The translations under genes were made by a program, and so were the position numbers. Source: Sphaerisporangium siamense (lineage in GTDB: Bacteria > Actinomycetota > Actinomycetes > Streptosporangiales > Streptosporangiaceae). From it: a stretch of 64,000 nt of DNA. Every line of letters starts with the position of its first letter. Positions within the stretch are counted from its first letter, which is position 1. The stretch lies in the NCBI RefSeq assembly GCF_014205275.1, contig NZ_JACHND010000001.1:2418001-2482000 (forward strand), read 5' to 3'. The notes below the pieces were generated by a model, which worked only from the letters and a program-made list of their open reading frames with translations, ran no database searches and was not told the DNA's origin. Of this stretch, positions 56,381 through 64,000 are shown in pieces.

Positions 56381-57073
56381 GTGAAGTCGATACGTGTGCG
56401 CGCGCCGCAGGCCGTCGCGGCCGCCGTGCTGGCGTGCCTCGCCATGACCGCCTGCTCCTCGCCCGTCCGGGTCGGCGAGGCCGCCACCGTCGGGGGCGAG
56501 CGCATCAGCACCGGCGAGCTGAACGAGAAGATCGCCGAGTTCCAGGCGGCGCTGAAGAAGTCGAACGTCGACGAGTCGCAGCTCCAGATCCCGTCGATCC
56601 CGCGCGCGATCCTGCTCCAGCTCATCGCGACCCGCCAGTTCGACGGGTTCGCCCGGCGGAACAACATCACCGTCAGCGACGGCGACATCGACAAGCTGAT
56701 CTCCGAGCAGGGCGGCTCCCAGCAGCTCGGCATGGCCGCGCTCGGCAAGGGCGTCGCCCCGTCGATGGCCCGCGCGTGGGTCCGCGGCGGCGTCATCTAC
56801 CAGAAGGCGCTGGAGCGCTTCGGCGCCAACCTGACCGACCAGGCGTCGGTGCAGGCCGCCCAGATCAAGCTCGTCGAGCAGCTTGAGGCGGTTCCGGTCA
56901 AGGTCTCGCCGCGCTACGGCACCTGGGACAACCGGCAGGGCGGCATGGTCGACGAGGCCCGGTTCGGCAAGCCCGTCCCGAGCCCGAGCGCTCAGCTCCA
57001 GCAGGACCCCTCCCAGGGTGGCGAGCTCCAGCAGGACCCGGCCCAGCAGCAGGATCCCGCCGCCGGCCAGTGA
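56381..57073 (+). CDS. SurA N-terminal-like lipoprotein chaperone
   Basis: A 230-residue lipoprotein. It has a signal peptide with lipobox LAMTAC (Cys about 25), then the SurA_N/peptidyl-prolyl-isomerase N-terminal helical domain: ATVGGERISTGELNEKIAEF, RAILLQLIATRQFDGFARRN and NITVSDGDIDKLI. The parvulin catalytic domain is absent. The C-terminus carries a Gln/Asp/Pro repeat (LQQDPSQGGELQQDPAQQQD). It probably assists folding of exported proteins. GTG 56381 has GAAGGGA seven bases upstream. It sits between mfd and mazG, its usual place in actinobacteria, with mazG starting two bases after its stop. Confidence 0.88.
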   Translation: MKSIRVRAPQAVAAAVLACLAMTACSSPVRVGEAATVGGERISTGELNEKIAEFQAALKKSNVDESQLQIPSIPRAILLQLIATRQFDGFARRNNITVSDGDIDKLISEQGGSQQLGMAALGKGVAPSMARAWVRGGVIYQKALERFGANLTDQASVQAAQIKLVEQLEAVPVKVSPRYGTWDNRQGGMVDEARFGKPVPSPSAQLQQDPSQGGELQQDPAQQQDPAAGQ

Positions 57074-57074
57074 C

Positions 57075-58046
57075 ATGACCCTCGTCGTCGTCACGACCTC
57101 GCCCCGGGTGGCGCCGGGGCTGCTGAGCGGGCGCGCGTGGGCGGCCCTCGGCTCCGGCCGGGTGCTCACCGGCTCCGCCGGCCACCCGCTGCTGCCCTAC
57201 CTCGCAGAAGAGGACATCCCCGTCGAGGTCGTGACGCCCGACCCGGTGGCGCTGGCCCGCGAGAGCGTCGGCGAGACCATCGTGTGGGTCGCCGCCCAGG
57301 ACGGCGACGAGCCGTTCATGCGCGCCGTCGGCCGTGCCGCGCTCGACCTGCCGGAGCCTCCGGTCATCGAGCTGATCCCCGGCTCCTACGACCTGCCGGG
57401 CGCCCGCTTCCTCGACCTGGTCACCGTCATGGACCGCCTGCGGCGCACCTGCCCGTGGGACGCCGAGCAGACCCACGAGTCGCTGGTGCCGTACCTGCTG
57501 GAGGAGTCCTACGAGGTCCTGGAGACGATCGAGGAGGGCGACCACGCCTCCCTGCGCGAGGAGCTCGGCGACCTGATCTTCCAGGTCGTCTTCCACTCCC
57601 GGGTCGCCCAGGAGCGCGAGGAGGCCGACGGCGGGTTCGACGTGGACGACGTCGTGCAGGGCGTCGTCGACAAGCTGGTCCGCCGCCACCCGCACGTGTT
57701 CGCGGGCGTCGAGGTGAGCGGCGCCGACGAGGTCAACGCCAACTGGGACGCGATCAAGGCCGCCGAGCGCGCCGCCAAGGGCCGCGCGTCGCTGCTGGAC
57801 GGCGTCCCGATGGGCCAGCCCGCGCTGTCCCTGGCGCACGGCCTGCAGAGCCGCGCCGAACGCGCCGGCGCCCCCGAGAGCCTGTCGCGCGCCGTCGGCC
57901 AGGGCATCGGCCGCGAGCTGTTCGACCTGGTGCGCCGGGCCCGCGCGGCGGGCCTGGACCCGGAGGCCGAGCTGCGCGCCGCCGCCCGCGACTACCGCGA
58001 CCGGGTGCGAGCCTGGGAGCGTTCGCGCGAGGCCCCGGGGAGCTGA
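57075..58046 (+). CDS. mazG: Nucleoside triphosphate pyrophosphohydrolase
   Basis: Hydrolyses non-canonical or excess NTPs to NMP and pyrophosphate. The 323-residue protein has an actinobacterial N-terminal domain (about 1-110) and a MazG domain. That domain has DRLRRTCPWDAEQTHESLVP (about 124-143), the metal-binding EEE...E set in LEESYEVLETIEEGDHASLR and REELGDLIFQVVFHSRVAQE, and the later KLVRRHPHVF and NWDAIKAAER. All acidic ligands are present. ATG 57075 immediately follows the lipoprotein stop. In Mycobacterium the same mfd-mazG-eno order is found. Confidence 0.94.
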   Translation: MTLVVVTTSPRVAPGLLSGRAWAALGSGRVLTGSAGHPLLPYLAEEDIPVEVVTPDPVALARESVGETIVWVAAQDGDEPFMRAVGRAALDLPEPPVIELIPGSYDLPGARFLDLVTVMDRLRRTCPWDAEQTHESLVPYLLEESYEVLETIEEGDHASLREELGDLIFQVVFHSRVAQEREEADGGFDVDDVVQGVVDKLVRRHPHVFAGVEVSGADEVNANWDAIKAAERAAKGRASLLDGVPMGQPALSLAHGLQSRAERAGAPESLSRAVGQGIGRELFDLVRRARAAGLDPEAELRAAARDYRDRVRAWERSREAPGS

Positions 58047-58090
58047 GCCGCCGGGCGGGAGGGCGCGGCGTGCCGGCGAGCGGGGCCCGA

Positions 58091-58096
58091 TAGGCT
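58091..58096 (+). promoter_or_regulatory. Possible -10 element of eno
   Basis: TAGGCT fits the TAnnnT consensus and lies about 95 bases before the eno start, in an otherwise GC-rich gap. No clear -35 element is visible. Confidence 0.3.
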
Positions 58097-58182
58097 CGGG
58101 AGGCAAACCGTCCGCAAGCCGCGCCGCGCACGACGCCGCGGTGCCGGGTTCCGGGGGGTCCACCCCGGGCTGACAGACCTAG

Positions 58183-59469
<1,287 letters not shown>

Positions 59470-59474
59470 TTTTT

Positions 59475-59512
59475 CCGTATGGCTTGCCCGTATTCGCGGG
59501 CAAGCCATACGG
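59475..59512. terminator. 16-base perfect hairpin between eno and divIC
   Basis: CCGTATGGCTTGCCCG (59475-59490) and CGGGCAAGCCATACGG (59497-59512) are exact inverted copies with a 6-base loop TATTCG. The left arm is preceded by five T. It starts five bases after the eno stop and ends just before the ribosome site of divIC, so it may end eno transcripts and also shape the divIC leader. Confidence 0.7.
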
Positions 59513-59525
59513 ACCTGGGAGGAGC

Positions 59526-59942
59526 ATGAAAAAGAGACCGCAGCTCACCGGCAGGGCGGCGATTCTCGCGGTCGTGGTGTGCGCGATCGCGATGAGCCTC
59601 GCCTATCCTGTGCGGGAGTTCGTCGCACAGCGGCGCCTGATCGCCCAGCTCGAACACCAGCAGGCCCAGGCGCTGAAGGACCTTCAGGAGCTCGGCGAGC
59701 GCGGCAGGCAGCTCTCCGACCGCGAGTACCTCGCGCGGCTGGCCAAGAGCAGGCTGCACTTCTGCGAGGCCGGCGAGAAGTGCATCGTCGTGCGGGACAC
59801 CTCCAAGAAGGCGGCGCGCCCCCAGGCGGGCGCGACCCCGTCGCCCAGCCCTCCCTGGTACCAGACGCTGTGGGAGTCGGTCGAGGCCGCCGACCGGGGC
59901 ACCGGCCGCCGCGCCGAGCCGGCCCGCACCCCGGCGCCGTGA
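59526..59942 (+). CDS. divIC: Septum formation initiator (FtsB/DivIC family)
   Basis: A small bitopic division protein that joins FtsL and FtsQ/DivIB at the septum. The 138-residue product has an N-terminal membrane helix (AAILAVVVCAIAMSLAYPV, about 11-29). A coiled coil follows (VREFVAQRRLIAQLEHQQAQ, then LKDLQELGERGRQL), with the conserved SDREYLARLAKSRLHFCEAG motif. A Pro/Arg-rich tail ends the protein. ATG 59526 follows GGGAGGAG. Position after eno is the standard actinobacterial arrangement. Confidence 0.93.
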   Translation: MKKRPQLTGRAAILAVVVCAIAMSLAYPVREFVAQRRLIAQLEHQQAQALKDLQELGERGRQLSDREYLARLAKSRLHFCEAGEKCIVVRDTSKKAARPQAGATPSPSPPWYQTLWESVEAADRGTGRRAEPARTPAP

Positions 59943-59995
59943 CGGCGGGTACGGGGCGCGCGGACATCGAGCCGACAGGCAGGGAGTGGACGACG

Positions 59996-60535
59996 ATGGT
60001 GGATCCGGCCGACCTGGCCGTGGTGGAACAGCAGCTCGGCAGGCCGCCGAGGGGAGTGCGCGCCGTGGCGCACCGCTGCCCGTGCGGGCTGCCGGACGTC
60101 GTCGAGACCACGCCCCGGCTGGCCGACGGCTCGCCGTTCCCCACGCTCTTCTACCTCACCTGCCCGAAGGCGGCATCGGCGATCGGCACGCTGGAGTCGT
60201 CCGGGGTGATGAAGCGCATGCAGGCCCGCCTCGCGGACGACCCCGCCCTGGCCGCCGCCTACGCCCGCGCCCACGAGGGCTACGTCGAGGCGCGGGACAA
60301 GGCGGCCACCGAGGACGGCGTCGAGCCGCTGCCGCGCGGCATGCAGAGCGCGGGCGGCATGCCGGACCGTGTCAAGTGCCTGCACGCGCTCGTCGGCCAC
60401 GAGCTGGCCGTGCCCGGCGCGAACCCCTTCGGCCGCGAGGCCCTCGACGCGCTGCCCGCGTGGTGGTGCGACGGCCCCTGCGTGGCCGCGGAAGAATCAC
60501 AGCCTCACCCCGAACCCCCTCAGGAGGACGCATGA
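59996..60535 (+). CDS. DUF501-family protein
   Basis: The 179-residue protein belongs to the DUF501 family, always found between divIC and ppx in actinobacteria. It has VVEQQLGRPPRGVRAVAHRC, PCGLPDVVETTPRL, PFPTLFYLTCPKAASAIGTL and DRVKCLHALVGHELAVPGAN, ending with the conserved WWCDGPC. Conserved Cys and His (HRCPCG, YLTCP, KCLHAL, WCDGPC) suggest a metal site. The function is unknown. ATG 59996 has AGGGAG nine bases upstream. The stop overlaps the ppx start as ATGA. Confidence 0.92.
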   Translation: MVDPADLAVVEQQLGRPPRGVRAVAHRCPCGLPDVVETTPRLADGSPFPTLFYLTCPKAASAIGTLESSGVMKRMQARLADDPALAAAYARAHEGYVEARDKAATEDGVEPLPRGMQSAGGMPDRVKCLHALVGHELAVPGANPFGREALDALPAWWCDGPCVAAEESQPHPEPPQEDA

Positions 60536-61455
60536 CGCGGGTCGCCGCCATCGACTGCGGGACGAACTCGGTCCGCCTCCTCATCGCCGACGTCACCGGC
60601 GGCGGGCTCACCGACGTCGAGCGCCGCCTGGAGATCGTCCGGCTCGGCCAGGGCGTCGACAGGACCGGCAGGCTCGCCCCCGAGGCCCTGGAGCGCACCT
60701 TCGGCGCCATGCGCGGCTACGCCAAGCTGATCAAGGAGCACGGCGCCTCGCCGGTGCGCGTGGTCGCCACGAGCGCCACCCGGGACGCCGCCAACCGCGC
60801 CGACTTCGTCACGGGCGTCCGCGAGATCTTCGGCGTCGAGCCCGAGGTCGTCACCGGCGCGGAGGAGGCCCGCCTGTCCTTCGTCGGCGCGACCGCCGGG
60901 CTGAGCGGCGTCGAGCCGCCCGTGCTGGTCTTCGACATCGGCGGCGGCTCCACCGAGTTCGTCCTCGGCTCCGAGACCGTCGAGAACGTGCTCTCGGTGG
61001 ACATCGGCTGCGTGCGCCTCACCGAACGCCACCTGGCCTCCGGCGTCACCCCGCAGGCCGTCGCGGCGGCGGGCGCCGACATCGACGCCGCCCTCGACCG
61101 GGTCGCGGCCGAGGTGCCGGTGGAGCGGGCGCGCACCGTCATCGGCCTGGCCGGCACGGTCACCACCATCGCCGGCATCGCCCTGGACGCCCCCGCCTAC
61201 GACCCCGAGCGCAACCACGGCGCCCGTATCGAGGCGGCGCGCGTCCACGAGATCTCCCGGCGGCTGCTCGCCATGAGCCACGACGAGCGCGCCGCGATCC
61301 CGGTCATGCACCCCGGGCGCGTCGACGTGATCGGCGCCGGCGGGCTGATCCTCGACCGCATCCTCGCCCGCTTCGGCTTCCCCGAGGTCCTCGTCAGCGA
61401 GCACGACATCCTCGACGGCCTGGCGTACTCCCTGGACGAGTCCTCGTCGGGCTGA
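60532..61455 (+). CDS. ppx: Ppx/GppA-family exopolyphosphatase
   Basis: Degrades polyphosphate or (p)ppGpp-related substrates; a member of the ASKHA fold. The 307-residue protein matches the short actinobacterial Ppx without the C-terminal HD domain. It shows phosphate-1 loop RVAAIDCGTNSVRLLIADV (about 3-21), ATSATRDAANRADF, the Glu in GAEEARLSFVGA, phosphate-2 loop VFDIGGGSTEFVLG (about 140-153), and VIGLAGTVTTIAGI with VDVIGAGGLILDRIL later. ATG 60532 overlaps the DUF501 stop, so translation is coupled. Confidence 0.94.
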   Translation: MTRVAAIDCGTNSVRLLIADVTGGGLTDVERRLEIVRLGQGVDRTGRLAPEALERTFGAMRGYAKLIKEHGASPVRVVATSATRDAANRADFVTGVREIFGVEPEVVTGAEEARLSFVGATAGLSGVEPPVLVFDIGGGSTEFVLGSETVENVLSVDIGCVRLTERHLASGVTPQAVAAAGADIDAALDRVAAEVPVERARTVIGLAGTVTTIAGIALDAPAYDPERNHGARIEAARVHEISRRLLAMSHDERAAIPVMHPGRVDVIGAGGLILDRILARFGFPEVLVSEHDILDGLAYSLDESSSG

Positions 61456-61493
61456 TCGCGCCGGGCCGCACGGCTCCTGCGCGCCGGCGGCCC

Positions 61494-62750
61494 TCAGGAG
61501 CCCTCCGCCTCCCGCAGGCGGCGGCGCAGGTGGGCGCGGTCCGGCTCGGTTCCGGCCAGCTTCAGGGCCTCCCGGTAGGCCGCCGCCGCCTCGGCGGACC
61601 GGCCGAGCCGGCACAGCAGGTCCGCCCGCGCGGCCTGGTAGGGATGGTGGCCGCGCAGCCGCGGGTCCTCCGCCAGGCCGTCGAGCAGGGCCAGCCCCGC
61701 CTCCGGCCCGTCGCGCATGGCCACCGCCACCGCACGGTTCATCGCGACGACCGGCGACGGCGCGATGGCGAGCAGCACGTCGTAGAGCGCCACGACCTGC
61801 GGCCAGTCGGTGGCCGCGACGCCGGGGGCCTCGTCGTGCAGGGCGGCGATCGCGGCCTGGACCCCGTACAGGCCGGGTGGTCCGCCCGTCAGCGCGACGA
61901 CCACCAGCTCGCGCCCCTCCTCGATCATCGGACCGTCCCACAGGCGGCGGTCCTGGTCGTCGAGCAGCACGACCCCGCCGTCCGGGCCGGTCCTGGCCGC
62001 GCGGCGCGCGTAGGTCAGCAGCATCAGCGCGAGCAGGCCCGTCACCTCCCGCTCGGCGGGTAGCAGGCGGCGCAGGATCCGTGCCAGCCGGATGGCCTCC
62101 TCGGCGAGGTCCGGACGTTGCAGGTCGGGGCCCGCGCTGGCCGCGTACCCCTCGGTGAAGATCGAATAGAGCACCTGGAGCACACCCGGCAGCCGCCCGG
62201 GCAGCTCGTCCGCGCCCGGCACCCGGAACGGGACGCGCGCCTCACGGATCTTGTTCTTGGCCCGCACGATCCGCTTGGCCATCGTCGCCGGGGGGACCAG
62301 GAACGCCCGCGCCACCTCCGGCGTCGCCAGCCCGGCCAGGCAGCGCAGGGTCAGCGCCGCGCGGTCCTCGGCGGGCAGCGCCGGGTGGGCGCAGGTGAAG
62401 AACAGCAGCAACCGCTCGTCCGGCAGGTCCCCGCCGGCGTCCGCGGGCGCCGCCGGGCCCGCGCGGTCCGCCTCGACCTGAAGGACGGCGAGCCGCGCCG
62501 CGTAGACCTGGTCGCGCCGCAGCCGGTCGACGGCCCGGCGCCGCGCCGTGGTCATCAGCCACGCCCCCGGCTTGGGCGGCACGCCGTCGACCGGCCAGCG
62601 CACCAGGGCCGCCTCGATCGCCTCGGAGGCGACCTCCTCGGCCAGGTCCAGGTCGCCGAAGCGGCGGACGAGCGCCGCCAGCAGCCGGCCGCGCTCCTCG
62701 CGGAACATCGCCTCCACCGAGGCCGCGGCGCCGGCGGCCCGCTCGTCCAT
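61494..62750 (-). CDS. ECF42-type RNA polymerase sigma factor with C-terminal TPR extension
   Basis: A 418-residue sigma factor. Region 2 is EAMFREERGRLLAALVRRFG and LAEEVASEAIEAALVRWP. Region 4 is PAEDRAALTLRCLAGLATPE and VPPATMAKRIVRAKNKIRE. A helical extension of about 220 residues contains GVLQVLYSIFTEGYAAS, the DUF6596 part, and C-terminal TPR-like helices (SPVVAMNRAVAVAM, HPYQAARADLLCRLGRSAEA). This is the ECF42 architecture, where the extension replaces an anti-sigma factor. ECF42 genes are linked to DGPF/YCII genes, as here, five bases after the YCII stop. ATG 62750. Confidence 0.92.
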   Translation of the reverse strand: MDERAAGAAASVEAMFREERGRLLAALVRRFGDLDLAEEVASEAIEAALVRWPVDGVPPKPGAWLMTTARRRAVDRLRRDQVYAARLAVLQVEADRAGPAAPADAGGDLPDERLLLFFTCAHPALPAEDRAALTLRCLAGLATPEVARAFLVPPATMAKRIVRAKNKIREARVPFRVPGADELPGRLPGVLQVLYSIFTEGYAASAGPDLQRPDLAEEAIRLARILRRLLPAEREVTGLLALMLLTYARRAARTGPDGGVVLLDDQDRRLWDGPMIEEGRELVVVALTGGPPGLYGVQAAIAALHDEAPGVAATDWPQVVALYDVLLAIAPSPVVAMNRAVAVAMRDGPEAGLALLDGLAEDPRLRGHHPYQAARADLLCRLGRSAEAAAAYREALKLAGTEPDRAHLRRRLREAEGS

Positions 62751-62755
62751 CGCGG

Positions 62756-63100
62756 TCAGACCTCGAACTCGGCGACCGGGCGCACCACGACCGACCCGCC
62801 GTCCCGCGAGCCGGGGCAGCGCGCCGCCCATTCGAGCGCGGCGTCCAGGTCGGGCACGTCGATCACGTCGTAGCCGCCGAGGACCTCGCGGGTCTCGGCG
62901 AACGGCCCGTCGGTGGTGATCGTCGGCTCGCCGCCGGGGCCGACCCGCACCGTGGTGGCGGTGGTCAGGTCCTTCAGCGAGTGCCCGGACACCAGGACCC
63001 CCGCGTCCCGCAGCGCCTTGTCGTAGGCCACCCACTCCTCGTAGTCGCACCGGTCCGCCGCGTCGGCCGCGCCGGCGTAGATCAGCAGCATGTACTTCAT
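62756..63100 (-). CDS. YCII (DGPF-domain) protein, ECF42 partner
   Basis: A 114-residue YCII-family protein. It starts [10 protein letters not shown] and has [14 protein letters not shown], the DGPF motif in [20 protein letters not shown], and [24 protein letters not shown] proteins are dimeric ferredoxin-like folds, some with peroxidase-like or dehydrochlorinase activity; the role of the DGPF group is unknown. They are typical targets of ECF42 sigma factors. ATG 63100 has AAGGAG seven bases upstream. It is the first gene of the pair. Confidence 0.92.
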   Translation of the reverse strand: MKYMLLIYAGAADAADRCDYEEWVAYDKALRDAGVLVSGHSLKDLTTATTVRVGPGGEPTITTDGPFAETREVLGGYDVIDVPDLDAALEWAARCPGSRDGGSVVVRPVAEFEV

Positions 63101-63266
63101 GGTCGGGCTCCTTGTCCTGTTCTCACGGCGGGGTCGCCGTACGGAACTACTACGAACGGGACGCGGGCTCATGGACACGGCCCCGGAGACGTCTTCCCAA
63201 ATTACGGTCCCCGGCGGAGCCGCGGGAACGTCCCTGGCATCGCCGCGGAGCTGGCACGATCGAGGT

Positions 63267-64000
63267 ATGAGTCACGTTCCCCCAGGTAGTGGATGGCCGG
63301 AGGACCCCGCGGAGCCGGGCACGCCGGTGGCGTCGAGCCCGGAGGAGGTGCGGGCGCTCGCGCGGGCGAGCCGCGACCTCGGGGAGCTCACCGCCCGCGA
63401 GTCCGTGTGCCGCGCCTGCCCGAGGCTGGTGGAATGGCGCGAGGAGGTCGCGCGGGTCAAGCGGCGCGCGTTCATGGACGAGACGTACTGGGGCAGGCCG
63501 ATCGCGGGCTGGGGCGAGGAGAAGCCGCGCGTGCTGATCGTCGGGCTGGCCCCGGCCGCGCACGGCGGCAACCGCACCGGGCGCATCTTCACCGGGGACC
63601 GCAGCGGCGACTGGCTGTTCGCCTCGCTCCACCGCACCGGGCTCGCGGCGCGGCCGACCAGCACGCACGCGGGGGACGGGCAGCGGCTGATCGGCGCGCG
63701 CATGGTCGCCGCGGTCCGCTGCGCCCCGCCCGCCAACAAGCCTGCCGTCGAGGAGCGCGCCACCTGCTTCCCCTGGCTGGCCCGCGAGCTCGAAATGGTC
63801 GCCGAGCCGCTGCGCGTGATCGTCGCGCTCGGCGGGTACGCCTGGCAGGCCGTCTGGCCCGCCCTGAAGGAGGCCGGCTACACGCTGCCGCGCGCCAGGC
63901 CGCCGTTCGGACACGGCCGCGAGGCGGAGATCGCCTACGCGGGGACGCCGATCCACCTGCTGGGCTGTTACCACCCCAGCCAGCAGAACACCTTCACCGG
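63267..64000 (+). CDS. Uracil-DNA glycosylase, family 5 (partial, runs off the window)
   Basis: Removes uracil and other deaminated bases from DNA. From ATG 63267 (CGAGG upstream) the frame stays open to the window end, giving 244 residues. The N-terminus holds the Fe-S Cys pair in [15 protein letters not shown] (about 48-62). Motif A is [20 protein letters not shown] (about 91-110), lacking the catalytic Asp/Asn, which is typical of family 5 (UDGb). Further Cys are in RCAPPANKP and ATCFPW. Motif B is [16 protein letters not shown] at the window edge. Only the last few dozen residues are missing. Confidence 0.93.
   Translation, partial: MSHVPPGSGWPEDPAEPGTPVASSPEEVRALARASRDLGELTARESVCRACPRLVEWREEVARVKRRAFMDETYWGRPIAGWGEEKPRVLIVGLAPAAHGGNRTGRIFTGDRSGDWLFASLHRTGLAARPTSTHAGDGQRLIGARMVAAVRCAPPANKPAVEERATCFPWLARELEMVAEPLRVIVALGGYAWQAVWPALKEAGYTLPRARPPFGHGREAEIAYAGTPIHLLGCYHPSQQNTFT

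Overview
The window is a very GC-rich actinobacterial chromosome segment. GTG and TTG starts are common, genes overlap by ATGA or GTGA, and there is an rplY-pth ... mfd-mazG-eno-divIC-ppx backbone, SARP regulators, an ECF42-type sigma factor with a YCII partner, a rifamycin-associated element and a LexA box of actinobacterial type. A Streptosporangiales-like filamentous actinomycete (Actinomadura/Nonomuraea type) fits, but this is inferred from gene content only.

Layout. (1) 0-2.2 kb: a broken DUF6247 gene, then rplY and pth. (2) 2.3-9.4 kb: a large TPR-CHAT protein facing a membrane-anchored coiled-coil/PQQ-propeller protein, plus a small secreted Cys-rich protein. (3) 9.5-16.5 kb: a SARP/NB-ARC regulator, a priming glycosyl-phosphate transferase, and cysQ-cysD-cysN. 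(4) 16.5-22.6 kb: accessory genes and debris, including a LexA-box methyltransferase, an out-of-frame sigma/LCP chimera, a PASTA protein, and a divergent SDR/XRE pair. (5) 22.6-28.2 kb: a ferric-siderophore uptake operon with an iron box and a divergent AraC regulator. (6) 28.3-29.9 kb: a rifamycin monooxygenase behind a rifamycin-associated element. (7) 30-33 kb: a sulfotransferase and two glycosyltransferases. (8) 33-39.6 kb: a DUF2306 protein, a NarL-type two-component system, an alpha/beta hydrolase and a second SARP. (9) 39.6-49.5 kb: a reverse-strand polysaccharide operon (Wzz-like, ligase/polymerase, phosphotransferase, sulfotransferase, flippase, sulfotransferase), a GH26-like protein and an APS kinase. 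(10) 49.6-52.3 kb: a SigE-type sigma factor coupled to a membrane propeller protein, and a methyltransferase. (11) 52.6-64 kb: housekeeping block mfd, SurA-like lipoprotein, mazG, eno, divIC, DUF501, ppx, then the ECF42/YCII pair and a partial family-5 uracil-DNA glycosylase.

How they work together. The most coherent theme is PAPS supply and use. CysD/CysN and CysC can make PAPS, three sulfotransferases can spend it, and CysQ removes the PAP by-product. These genes are interleaved with an undecaprenyl-P priming transferase, glycosyltransferases, a Wzx-like flippase, a Wzy-like polymerase/ligase, a Wzz-like protein and a GH26-like hydrolase. No sulfite-forming reductase is present in the window, so a sulfated extracellular glycan is the best reading. 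The rplY-pth-mfd-mazG-divIC order is conserved even in Bacillus; here about 50 kb of accessory DNA lies between pth and mfd.
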